NCBI RefSeq assembly: GCF_036959255.1
Contig: NZ_JAWMTI010000009.1
Coordinates: forward strand, 62,001-126,000
Source of the DNA: Olivibacter sp036959255
Lineage (GTDB): Bacteria > Bacteroidota > Bacteroidia > Sphingobacteriales > Sphingobacteriaceae
Direction: 5' to 3'
DNA length: 64,000 bases
The notes under the pieces were generated by a model. The model did not search any database. It was given only the letters and a program-made list of their open reading frames with translations, and was not told the DNA's origin. A program made the position numbers and the translations under genes. Positions 35,761 through 44,048 of this stretch are shown here, in pieces. Position 1 is the first letter of the stretch. Every line of letters starts with the position of its first letter.

Positions 35761-36891
35761 ATGATAGATATACCTAAAAGCAAGGCTGCGGAGTTTTTAC
35801 CCATTGTGAATTTTTTTGCAATCAAAGGTAAAGCCATCAATATTGAACCTTTTGGTTCAGGCCATATTAACGATACTTATAAAATATGTACAGATTTGGA
35901 AAAGGGGCCTAATTATATGTTACAGCGCGTCAATAATCATGTATTTAAGAATGTCGAACATTTGATGCAGAACGTTGCACTTGTCTGTAATCATATTAGG
36001 GAAAAGCTGATTGGGCTGAACGAGGCAAATGTTGATGGAAAGGTACTTACGCCTATACCAACAAAAGAAGGGAAACTTTTTTTTAAAGACGAGAGAAATA
36101 ACTATTGGCGTGTATTTATTTTAATTGAAAATACGAAATCCTACGATATGGTAGAAACGGTGCAGCAAGCGAGAGAGGGAGGACGTGCATTTGGGAATTT
36201 CCAGGCGATGTTGTCGGATCTGAATCCACACGATGTTCATGAAGTCATCCCAAATTTTTTGAATATTGCCAGTCGGCTAAGAGACTTTAAGGAAGCGACC
36301 AATAAAAATATGGCCAATAGGATAGAAGAGGTTCAGTCGGAAATCGATTTTATACTAGAAAGGGAAAACAAAATGAATACCATTCTGAATATGGCCGCAA
36401 AATCCCAGATTCCGCTTAGAATTACCCATAACGATACAAAATTTAATAATGTGCTTTTAAATGGAGATGACAAAGTACAATGTGTAATCGATCTTGATAC
36501 AGTAATGCCAGGTTATGTGGCTTACGATTTTGGAGACGCCATCCGAACTATTATTAATTCGGCAGCTGAAGATGAAATCGATTTAGATAAGATAAAGTTG
36601 AACATTCCTTTGTTTGAGGCTTATACAAAAGGATACTTGGAAGCAGCATACCATTTTTTATATCCAATGGAAATCAATTCATTGGTTGACGGCGTATTGT
36701 TACTCCCTTATATGCAGATGATTCGGTTTTTGACAGATTACCTAAATGGCGATACTTATTATAAAATAAACCACCCTACGCATAACTTACAACGTACAAG
36801 AGCACAAATGAGATTGGTGATTGAAATAGAGAAAAAGGAAGAATTGTTGCGAGATATTGTAAAAAAAGAGGCAAACGTTTACCTTAGCTAG
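35761..36891 (+). CDS. APH-fold sugar kinase, N-acetylhexosamine 1-kinase-like
   Basis: The 376-residue protein has the aminoglycoside-phosphotransferase fold. A nucleotide-binding N-lobe (FGSGHINDTYKI) precedes the catalytic loop ITHNDTKFNNVLLN (Asp in HxD) and the metal-binding VIDLDTVMPGYVAYDFGDA. Overall it resembles NahK, which phosphorylates GlcNAc or GalNAc at C1. It is the first gene of a rightward pair and is divergent from the GH109-like gene. Another sugar or alcohol substrate is possible, since the fold is broad. Confidence 0.82.
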   Translation: MIDIPKSKAAEFLPIVNFFAIKGKAINIEPFGSGHINDTYKICTDLEKGPNYMLQRVNNHVFKNVEHLMQNVALVCNHIREKLIGLNEANVDGKVLTPIPTKEGKLFFKDERNNYWRVFILIENTKSYDMVETVQQAREGGRAFGNFQAMLSDLNPHDVHEVIPNFLNIASRLRDFKEATNKNMANRIEEVQSEIDFILERENKMNTILNMAAKSQIPLRITHNDTKFNNVLLNGDDKVQCVIDLDTVMPGYVAYDFGDAIRTIINSAAEDEIDLDKIKLNIPLFEAYTKGYLEAAYHFLYPMEINSLVDGVLLLPYMQMIRFLTDYLNGDTYYKINHPTHNLQRTRAQMRLVIEIEKKEELLRDIVKKEANVYLS

Positions 36892-36905
36892 ATTGAATAT
36901 TTACC

Positions 36906-37541
36906 ATGAGTATAGAAATTCCTTATATATCTTCGTTGGATAGCACATCTACCGGAAATGCTATTCGTTTAGCGCTTGCTGACTCGGAAGCGCATACAAT
37001 TGCCTCGGTGAACTGGAAAGAATATTACTATGTGCCAAAAGTAACTTTCAAAATTGCTTTTACTGACGAAAGTATTTTGTTGAACTATGAAGTGTTTGAA
37101 AAGCATATTCGGGCAACCTACCTTCATAGTAATGAACCGGTATATAAGGATAGTTGTGTTGAATTTTTTATTTCTTTTGATGGTAGCAACTATTATAATT
37201 TTGAATTTAACTGTATAGGAACCATGCTGCTAGCCTACGGCAGTCAAATCATGGAAAAAAGGCAATTAGCCTCTCACGACCAGATCGGTAGTATATACAG
37301 AGATGCGAATATTCATGCCGCACCTAATGGCGTGCAATGGGATTTGGCGGTCAATATTCCCTTCAGTGTCTTTAAAGAGGATCATATTCAGTCGTTAAAA
37401 GGAACGGAGTGTCGTGCAAACTTCTATAAATGTGGGGATGATTTGCCCATTCCGCATTTTTTGTCGTGGACAGCCATTGATTATCCTAAACCAAATTTTC
37501 ACCTGCCTGCTTTCTTCGGTAAGCTTCGGTTTCAATCTTAA
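36906..37541 (+). CDS. CBM9-like (carbohydrate-binding family 9-like) protein
   Basis: The 211-residue protein is beta-rich with the CBM9/DOMON-type pattern: ILLNYEVFEKHIRATYLHSN, then VYKDSCVEFFISFDGSNYYN and NCIGTMLLAYG, and FFGKLRF near the end. There is no signal peptide, so it is probably cytoplasmic. It starts 14 bp after the kinase gene and shares its transcript. The role is unknown; binding or processing of the same sugar is inferred from context. Confidence 0.8.
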   Translation: MSIEIPYISSLDSTSTGNAIRLALADSEAHTIASVNWKEYYYVPKVTFKIAFTDESILLNYEVFEKHIRATYLHSNEPVYKDSCVEFFISFDGSNYYNFEFNCIGTMLLAYGSQIMEKRQLASHDQIGSIYRDANIHAAPNGVQWDLAVNIPFSVFKEDHIQSLKGTECRANFYKCGDDLPIPHFLSWTAIDYPKPNFHLPAFFGKLRFQS

Positions 37542-37554
37542 TGGATCAGAGGTA

Positions 37555-38019
37555 TTAAGGGGTGCCGTTTTCCATCTCGAAAACGCGGTCAATTTTGTGA
37601 TTTTGCTTATCTTTCCCGGCTAATACAGCCAGTTGATCGCATCGTTCGTTTTCAGGATGACCTGCATGGCCTTTCACCCATACGAATTTGATTTGGTGGA
37701 GTTTATAGACCTGTAGGAAGCGTAGCCATAAATCCATGTTCTTTTTTCCCGCGAAGCCTTTTTTCAACCAGCCGAAAACCCATTTCTTTTCCACTGCGTC
37801 AATTACGTATTTGGAATCCGAATAAATAGTGACATGGTTTCCAGGTTTCTTTAATGCTTCCAAACCTACAATCACCGCTAGCAATTCCATTCGGTTGTTT
37901 GTGGTTTTTCTAAATCCTTCTGATAATTCCTTATAGTATTGTCCAGCTCTGAGAATTACACCATAACCTCCAGGGCCTGGGTTACCGCTGGATGCGCCAT
38001 CCGTAAATATTTCAATCAT
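37555..38019 (-). CDS. rnhA: Ribonuclease HI
   Basis: This 154-residue enzyme degrades the RNA strand of RNA-DNA hybrids. All four active-site acids are present: Asp7 (IFTDGAS), Glu45 (NNRMELLA), Asp68 (IYSDSKY) and Asp128 (NERCDQLA), with the catalytic His in VKGHAGHPEN. The end is tail-to-tail with the CBM9-like gene, 13 bp apart. Confidence 0.97.
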   Translation of the reverse strand: MIEIFTDGASSGNPGPGGYGVILRAGQYYKELSEGFRKTTNNRMELLAVIVGLEALKKPGNHVTIYSDSKYVIDAVEKKWVFGWLKKGFAGKKNMDLWLRFLQVYKLHQIKFVWVKGHAGHPENERCDQLAVLAGKDKQNHKIDRVFEMENGTP

Positions 38020-38024
38020 TGTAG

Positions 38025-38032
38025 CAAAGATA
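38025..38032 (-). promoter_or_regulatory. -7 element of rnhA
   Basis: TATCTTTG, read leftward, is a perfect -7 element 5 nt before the ATG, inside the 31-bp gap after the MarR gene. It would allow separate, near-leaderless expression of rnhA. No clear -33 TTG is seen. Confidence 0.45.
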
Positions 38033-38050
38033 AGGATAGAATCGGGGATA

Positions 38051-38494
38051 TCACTCGGTTAAATTTTTAAAAATCGTAGTTAACACTTGATTGCATATAG
38101 TAAGCTCTTCAGCAGAAACGTTCTCAAGTGCTTCATCCATCGTTTTCTCTGCCTGTACTTTGCTTTTGTTTTGTAGCATCTTTCCCTTATGAGTCAAAAA
38201 AATGAGATTAATTCGCTTGTCAAACTTATCAGGAATGCGAACCACGAGATTGTGCTTCTCTAAATTATCAATTAATCGTGTAATACTCGGTTTGTCTCGG
38301 AAAGATTTTACGGCGAGGGACTGCTGCGTGAGCCCATCAGTACGCCAAAGCACATCTAAAATGGCCCATTGTTCTATCGTAATCAACAATCCGGCTTTTT
38401 TGAAGTTTCTTAACAATCGACGCGTTAAAGCAGTATATGTAACGCCGGTTAATAATTTTACGAGGTCCTCCTCATTTAACGCAGTTTTGTGCAT
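38051..38494 (-). CDS. MarR-family transcriptional regulator
   Basis: The 147-residue dimeric winged-helix regulator contains the recognition helix FRDKPSITRLIDNLEKHNLV and the wing IPDKFDKRINLIFLTHKG. N- and C-terminal helices form the dimer. It lies just upstream of rnhA and downstream of the sigma-factor pair, with no obvious efflux or stress gene next to it, so its target is unknown. Confidence 0.92.
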   Translation of the reverse strand: MHKTALNEEDLVKLLTGVTYTALTRRLLRNFKKAGLLITIEQWAILDVLWRTDGLTQQSLAVKSFRDKPSITRLIDNLEKHNLVVRIPDKFDKRINLIFLTHKGKMLQNKSKVQAEKTMDEALENVSAEELTICNQVLTTIFKNLTE

Positions 38495-38586
38495 AAGCAG
38501 TTCTTGTTATCACAATAAGCGTATCAAGATACGTAATATATCTATATTTTGTTAATTCGAATGGAATGAATGAGGGGCTGATAGAC

Positions 38587-39183
38587 TTAATCCTTAAACT
38601 GATTCTCTAATTTTTTTAACTTGCTGATTAGTTCTTCTAAGCGTTCGCTTTCCTTTTTTATGTAAACTTTCATTAGTACAAAATAGCATATCAAGAACCA
38701 TAGAATCGCACCTGCAATAAATAAAACGAGTGCAAATGTCGATACGTAAAAAGACATTTCAATTAAATATAATGCCAAAGCAATCGATAAACAGATAGTA
38801 TAAACCGTATAATTTCGGGTATTTAATTGGTAACGATGCTGCTTATATGCTTGTAAATAGGCAATATAGGCTTCCGGTTTGTCCAGTAAACTTTCACTGC
38901 TACTAATGGCTCTATAATCCTTTATTTGGATCAACATGTAGTAGATTAAACAGGTGGTTACAATGAACATCGATAATAGGGTTGTCCACGTGTGGAACCG
39001 GAAAGAGATAAAAATGTAAATGGTTATTAAAACGATGATCGCAATACTAATAACGTGACTTAAAAGTTTAGTTGTATACTTGCTCTTCGTCTGTTTAACA
39101 GTGTTTAAGATAGCATTATAGCTAACACCATCATGTTCCTGCTGCACGTGCCAAAGCTGTTTTAATTCATTAAAATCTTTCAT
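38587..39183 (-). CDS. Membrane protein coupled to an ECF sigma factor (unknown function)
   Basis: The 198-residue protein has a cytoplasmic N-terminus (MKDFNELKQLWHVQQEHDG), two pairs of membrane helices (about 44-90 and 125-175) and a charged C-terminal coil (SERLEELISKLKKLENQF). Its start lies inside the sigma-factor gene (14-bp overlap), so the two are translated together. By position it should be the cognate anti-sigma or sensor, but it has no zinc-binding anti-sigma (HxxxCxxC) or FecR motif. The N-terminal helical segment could bind the sigma factor. Confidence 0.85.
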   Translation of the reverse strand: MKDFNELKQLWHVQQEHDGVSYNAILNTVKQTKSKYTTKLLSHVISIAIIVLITIYIFISFRFHTWTTLLSMFIVTTCLIYYMLIQIKDYRAISSSESLLDKPEAYIAYLQAYKQHRYQLNTRNYTVYTICLSIALALYLIEMSFYVSTFALVLFIAGAILWFLICYFVLMKVYIKKESERLEELISKLKKLENQFKD

Positions 39184-39667
39184 GGCGATTATATATTTCT
39201 GTTAGCTTGCTTTTAATGCGGTGTATTTTTACCCGAAGGTTTCCTTCTGAGATACCTGATATTTCTGCAATTTCTTGATAAGGCATTTCGTCTAGAACCA
39301 TCGTAATGATAATTCTTTCATTTTCTTCTAGTTGTGATATGCATTTGTAGAGCTGGTTTACCTGTTCTTGCTTATCAGAAACGTCATCTGCTTTGGTTTC
39401 GATAAGCCTTTCGTTGATTTCGTCCGTTGCCTTTCGCTTTTCAACGCGCAGGTAGGATAAACAGGTGTTTACTGCGATTCGGTAAATCCAGGTCGATATT
39501 TGGGATTGATTCCTAAATCTATCAAGATTTTGCCATACTTTAATAAAGGTTTCTTGCATAAGATCATTCGCAGCCTCGCTATCTCCGGTATAACCGTAAC
39601 AGAGGTGATACACCTTTCTGTTATTTTTATCAAAAATATCCTTAAATAGGGCTTCTTTTCGCGTCAT
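39170..39667 (-). CDS. ECF-type RNA polymerase sigma factor
   Basis: The product is 165 residues. Region 2 includes YHLCYGYTGDSEAANDLMQETFIKVWQNL and STWIYRIAVNTCLSYLR. Region 4 includes LDEMPYQEIAEISGISEGNLRVKIHR. The gene is first of a two-gene unit with an overlapping membrane protein. No promoter consensus can be proposed. It belongs to the general sigma-70 ECF group common in Bacteroidota. Confidence 0.94.
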   Translation of the reverse strand: MTRKEALFKDIFDKNNRKVYHLCYGYTGDSEAANDLMQETFIKVWQNLDRFRNQSQISTWIYRIAVNTCLSYLRVEKRKATDEINERLIETKADDVSDKQEQVNQLYKCISQLEENERIIITMVLDEMPYQEIAEISGISEGNLRVKIHRIKSKLTEIYNRHERF

Positions 39668-39785
39668 TTTCTTTGCAACTCAGATTTAGACTAACGGAAT
39701 TAGTCGGTGTTACATTTTTTTGTGTTTTTTGAGCTAATTTTTAGGGTAATCGTTTTTTTATCTCACGTAAAATTACATCTATTTA

Positions 39786-39815
39786 TTGGAAGCTTAAGCT
39801 AAATAGTTATTTTTG
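39786..39815 (+). promoter_or_regulatory. Predicted promoter of the symporter gene
   Basis: TTG (39786-39788), 19 nt, then TATTTTTG (39808-39815) matches the Bacteroidota consensus. It ends 28 nt before the ATG. Confidence 0.6.
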
Positions 39816-39843
39816 TGAAATTGAGAACCGCTTAAAATATTAT

Positions 39844-41250
39844 ATGAAGTCCAAGTCAGCTGTATTTTTTTCCCTCATCACCCTAAGTATCGCCGCTTTA
39901 TTATATGCCATAGATTTTATATTTAATGTAATCCCTCCTCAAGTACTGTTTATTTCCAGATGGCTTGCGATAATCGGTTTAATCGGTTATGGATTTAGGA
40001 AGAGAACGCTAACTGCATGGATTTTGATTTCATTGGTAATTGGAGCAAGTATCGGACATGATTGGCCGCAAGTAGGGATTACCTTACAGGTGGCAAGTAA
40101 AGCTTTTCTTAAGTTAATTAAAACAATTGTGTCACCGTTGATCTTCGCGACATTGGTTTATGGTATTGCAGGGCATTCTGATATAAAGCAGGTGGGTAGG
40201 ATGGGCTGGAAGTCATTATTGTACTTTGAGTTGGTTACTACAATTGCTTTGTTTATAGGTTTGGCCGCCATTAATATTAGTAAAGCAGGTATGGGGATTG
40301 TTCCCCCCGCCAATCAACACGAAGAGTTACCGGACGTTAAACCCCAAACGGTAAACGATATTATTCTTCATATCTTTCCTGAAAATATAGCAAAGTCTGT
40401 AGCAGAAGGTGAAGTTTTGCAAGTAGTGATTTTCAGTGTGATTTTTGGTTTAGCGTTAATCATGGTACCTGAAAAGAAACGGATGCCGATGGTAAATTTT
40501 ACCGAAAGCTTATCGGAGGTCATGTTTAAATTTACCAATATCGTCATGTATTTTGCTCCTATTGGGGTTGGGGCAGCAATGGCTTATACAGTGGGGCACA
40601 TGGGGCTTGGTGTTTTGGTTAATCTTTTTCAATTATTGGCAACCTTATATGCTTCGCTTATCGCTTTTATATTGTTGGTGTTACTGCCTATTGGTTTACT
40701 AGTAGGTTTGCCTATTAGACGCTTTGTAAAGGCTGTGGGAGAACCGGTGTCTATTGCTTTTGCTACAACTAGTTCTGAAGCAGCACTACCGCGAGCTATG
40801 GAGGCTATGGAGAGTATAGGTGTTCCGCGAAAAATTGTGGCGTTTGTAATGCCTACCGGTTATAGTTTTAACCTTGATGGTACTACTTTGTATCTTTCAC
40901 TAGCCAGTGTTTTTGTTGCCCAGGCTGCGGGAATTCATTTGTCATTTGGAGAGCAGCTCTTGATGGTCTTTACGCTGATGATTACCAGTAAGGGGGTCGC
41001 TGGAATTCCACGAGCATCTTTGGTCATTTTAATGGGTACAGCTGCTTCTTTTGGCTTGCCTGTTTGGCCAATTTTTATTATTCTGGGTATCGATGAATTA
41101 ATGGATATGGCTCGAACATCGGTTAACGTACTTGGAAATTGCTTAGCAGCAGTAGTGGTGGCTAAATGGGAAAACGAATTCAACCCGAATGCGGTAAATG
41201 AAGACATCATGGATACAAAAATATCGCCCCACGATGAAATAAAACCCTAG
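39844..41250 (+). CDS. Dicarboxylate/amino acid:cation symporter (DAACS family)
   Basis: The 468-residue protein has two extra N-terminal helices and then the GltP/DctA fold. Visible are KTIVSPLIFATLVYGIAGH, the helical-hairpin serine motif FATTSSEAALPRAMEAME, and TGYSFNLDGTTLYLSLASVFVAQ with the substrate-coordinating NLDGT. The second hairpin is TSKGVAGIPRAS. It imports C4-dicarboxylates or glutamate/aspartate with sodium or protons. It is monocistronic or followed by an unknown gene 66 bp downstream. Confidence 0.94.
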   Translation: MKSKSAVFFSLITLSIAALLYAIDFIFNVIPPQVLFISRWLAIIGLIGYGFRKRTLTAWILISLVIGASIGHDWPQVGITLQVASKAFLKLIKTIVSPLIFATLVYGIAGHSDIKQVGRMGWKSLLYFELVTTIALFIGLAAINISKAGMGIVPPANQHEELPDVKPQTVNDIILHIFPENIAKSVAEGEVLQVVIFSVIFGLALIMVPEKKRMPMVNFTESLSEVMFKFTNIVMYFAPIGVGAAMAYTVGHMGLGVLVNLFQLLATLYASLIAFILLVLLPIGLLVGLPIRRFVKAVGEPVSIAFATTSSEAALPRAMEAMESIGVPRKIVAFVMPTGYSFNLDGTTLYLSLASVFVAQAAGIHLSFGEQLLMVFTLMITSKGVAGIPRASLVILMGTAASFGLPVWPIFIILGIDELMDMARTSVNVLGNCLAAVVVAKWENEFNPNAVNEDIMDTKISPHDEIKP

Positions 41251-41316
41251 CCAAAAGATCTTTGTCAACTAGTTGCAACAATACAACATAAAAACACGCT
41301 TTTAAAACTATACATC

Positions 41317-41820
41317 ATGAGTGAACGCTCAAAAAAAATCTTTCTTTATATCTGCATTATTGTGCCCTTTTTAGGTTATTGTATTTTCTATTATAGCAAT
41401 ATGATTAAAAATGCACCTTTTCGATTTTCCGATTTTGAGTCGATTGAATTTAGTTATGGCGCTCCCGATAACATGCTGAACAAGTACGATTCGAAGACGC
41501 AGGAATACCAATATGTAAATAGAAGAGACTCTTTGATTAAAAGTACGTTGCGATTACGAAAAGATGACCTACTTTATTTACATAGAAAGGCAACTGAATA
41601 TGGTTTTTGGAATTTTCCGGACGATATGACGAGTAAGACGGCCACATCGGATACCACTGAAAATGTCGTGCGATTTTTCCTGAAATTCAATTACAAGGAA
41701 AAAAGCAAGCAAATGCGCTTTGATTCTAACTTTGGAGGTGATCCTAAGCTTGTCGAGACCGCAAAAACCATGATCAAAGAGGTACAACGTATTTTATCGG
41801 ATGCGGAAGACAGAAACTAA
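41317..41820 (+). CDS. Membrane-anchored protein of unknown function (167 aa)
   Basis: I do not recognise the family. One N-terminal membrane helix (IFLYICIIVPFLGYCIFYY) is followed by a periplasmic domain of about 135 residues with mixed helix and strand (RKDDLLYLHRKATEYGFWNF). The gene ends 4 bp inside the end of hutG on the other strand. Confidence 0.78.
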   Translation: MSERSKKIFLYICIIVPFLGYCIFYYSNMIKNAPFRFSDFESIEFSYGAPDNMLNKYDSKTQEYQYVNRRDSLIKSTLRLRKDDLLYLHRKATEYGFWNFPDDMTSKTATSDTTENVVRFFLKFNYKEKSKQMRFDSNFGGDPKLVETAKTMIKEVQRILSDAEDRN

Positions 41821-42815
41821 TGCTTACTTAGCGTTTCTGTCACCTGCATGAGAATTGAGGCAACAAGTTTTGCCGTTCGATTGTCTATATCGTATAAGGG
41901 ATTCGTTTCGGCTATACCGATGCTTAGTACTTTTTTGCTGTCCAATATCTGTTGTAAACAAGCCGTAAAAATAAAATCGGGGTTGATTCCATTATAGGAG
42001 GTTGCACTTACCCCTGGAGCAAATGCAGAAGCAAAAACATCCATGTCTATACTTAGATACAGAAAGTCGTTTTTCGCTATAAAGCTATCAAGGCTTTGTT
42101 GAAGGAATTTGTAATTCATGTAATGAAAATCAGCTGCTTTTATATACTGAACACCTAGTCGTGCCGCTTCATTAAATAAATGGTTGGTATTGCTTGTATG
42201 TTGGATACCGATTGCAAGATAGCGAAATGCTTGCTTTTCAGCTTGGTCCGTTTGGGCGATCTCCCAAAAGCCGGTGCCGGAGTTTACGCCATTTTCATTT
42301 GGCATGCGAAGATCAAAATGCGCATCAAAATTGATGATCCCTATTGATTTGGAGGGATCACTTAAAAAATTCTGTAGGCCGCGATAATTTGGCTGCGCGA
42401 TTTCATGTCCTCCTCCCAAAAGAATTGGGAAATTTCCGGACGCCAGAATAGAAGTAACGGTCTGGGTCAAAAGTTCTCGTGCAGCCTCCAATCGTTTATT
42501 AATGCATTTTATATTACCAACATCATATAAAGCACATCCTGAAGCTTGTAAAGGCAGGTTGCTGAGCGTTTTCCTTATATGTTCTGGACCTTTCGACGCT
42601 CCCTGTCGTCCTTGATTTCTCCTGACGCCTTCATCACAAGCAAAGCCAAGCAGTACAATTCCCTTGGATGTCATTTGTGTTTCTTGCTTTAGCGACTGGA
42701 GTTTGATCCATTGGTGCCATCTTAAGTGATCAAGATCATGGCCATCTATGCGTCCACGCCACCATTCGCGTTGCGGTTCTTCGTATAATGCGTTATTATG
42801 ATATCGATTTTCCAT
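41817..42815 (-). CDS. hutG: Formimidoylglutamase
   Basis: The 332-residue ureohydrolase-fold enzyme performs the last histidine-degradation step, N-formimidoylglutamate to glutamate and formamide. Manganese ligands are in GGGHEIAQ, INFDAHFDLR and LSIDMDVFA. The SAFAPGVSATSYNG loop is typical of HutG rather than arginase. An N-terminal extension of about 50 residues (LRWHQWIKL) is usual in Bacteroidota versions. The start overlaps the hutI end by 20 bp. Confidence 0.95.
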   Translation of the reverse strand: MENRYHNNALYEEPQREWWRGRIDGHDLDHLRWHQWIKLQSLKQETQMTSKGIVLLGFACDEGVRRNQGRQGASKGPEHIRKTLSNLPLQASGCALYDVGNIKCINKRLEAARELLTQTVTSILASGNFPILLGGGHEIAQPNYRGLQNFLSDPSKSIGIINFDAHFDLRMPNENGVNSGTGFWEIAQTDQAEKQAFRYLAIGIQHTSNTNHLFNEAARLGVQYIKAADFHYMNYKFLQQSLDSFIAKNDFLYLSIDMDVFASAFAPGVSATSYNGINPDFIFTACLQQILDSKKVLSIGIAETNPLYDIDNRTAKLVASILMQVTETLSKH

Positions 42816-44028
42816 TTTTCCAAACCGTTGATGGTTTCATACTTCCTTGATAATACAATATCTCTCTGTAATCTGACGTGGGGTAAGCTTGCATATCAGC
42901 TAGTTGTCCATTCGCAATTTTGCCACGATCCGACAAATTCAATGCGTGTGCCGCGCGGTAGGTAAGCGCCGATATCGTCTCGGCTAAACTCAGCTTTTCA
43001 AACGCACCTAAAATGGCCGCTTGAGTTAGCAGTTGTCCCATCGGAGCCGAACCGGGATTCCAGTCACTTGCAATAGCTAGTGCGGCTCCGGCATCTAGTA
43101 ATTTACGTGCAGGACTAAAAGGGATGCCAAGCCCAAGAGAAGCGCCGGGCAAGCAAACAGCAATTGTATCAGATTGCGCTATAAGCCGTATATCTTTTTC
43201 ACTACTATGTTCCAGATGATCGGCTGATTGGGCGCCTAACATAACGGCCACTTGCGATCCACCTGGGGTGAATTGGTCTGCATGGATGGTGATTTCAAAA
43301 CCTCTTAATTGTACTTTTTTTAAGAAATCGCGGGCTTCTACTGGATTAAAGGCGGATTGCTCTATAAAAATATCGAAACGTTTGCAAAGTTTCTCTTTTT
43401 CAATCATGGGAAGGAGCTGTACTACGAGCTGATTAAGATAGTCTTCTGAACTGCCTTTAAAGTCCCGAGGAAGAGTATGTGCAGCCAAACAAGTCGATAC
43501 TAAATCTGCCTGAATGTGTCTGTTCGCTTCCTTGATAGCTCGCAACATTTTCAGCTCGCTTTTGGTGTTCAGTCCATAGCCACTCTTGACTTCTATTGTT
43601 GTTGTTCCATTCGTTAATGATTGGGTAGCTCTTTGAACTACGCCCTCGGTTAACTCCTGTTCGGTGGCTAGTCGGCAATGCTGAACAGTTTCCCATATAC
43701 CTCCTCCTGCCTGTGCTATTTCAAGATAGCTTTTTCCCGCCGTGCGCATTGCATAGTCTTTGGCTCTGTTACCTGCATAACAGATATGAGTGTGGCAATC
43801 AATAAAGCCAGGTATAAGTGTCGATGCAGCAGTGACATGTTCTATTGTTGCGGCAGGATAAAGACGACGAAGGTGATCAAAGGAGGCAACGGCCACAACC
43901 TTAGCACCTTGAACGGCAACGGCTCCATGCTTCAGTATTTGCAGTTGCTCATCTTTCAGACTGCCTTTTAACGGCAGCGCTGCCATCGTCATGATCTGCG
44001 CAAAAGGACCTATAATTCTTATCTGCAT
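42796..44028 (-). CDS. hutI: Imidazolonepropionase
   Basis: The product is 410 residues when started at ATG 44028 (MQIRIIGPFAQIM); the frame is open to 44055. The metal-dependent amidohydrolase shows the HxH motif in IPGFIDCHTHICYAG, plus KSGYGLNTKSELKML, IHADQF (metal His) and ASDWNPGSAPMGQL (metal Asp). It opens the imidazolone ring to formimidoylglutamate. It starts 20 bp after hutU stops. Confidence 0.95.
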   Translation of the reverse strand: MQIRIIGPFAQIMTMAALPLKGSLKDEQLQILKHGAVAVQGAKVVAVASFDHLRRLYPAATIEHVTAASTLIPGFIDCHTHICYAGNRAKDYAMRTAGKSYLEIAQAGGGIWETVQHCRLATEQELTEGVVQRATQSLTNGTTTIEVKSGYGLNTKSELKMLRAIKEANRHIQADLVSTCLAAHTLPRDFKGSSEDYLNQLVVQLLPMIEKEKLCKRFDIFIEQSAFNPVEARDFLKKVQLRGFEITIHADQFTPGGSQVAVMLGAQSADHLEHSSEKDIRLIAQSDTIAVCLPGASLGLGIPFSPARKLLDAGAALAIASDWNPGSAPMGQLLTQAAILGAFEKLSLAETISALTYRAAHALNLSDRGKIANGQLADMQAYPTSDYREILYYQGSMKPSTVWKNGKSIS

Positions 44029-44048
44029 ACGCTTTGTTTTTTCATATA

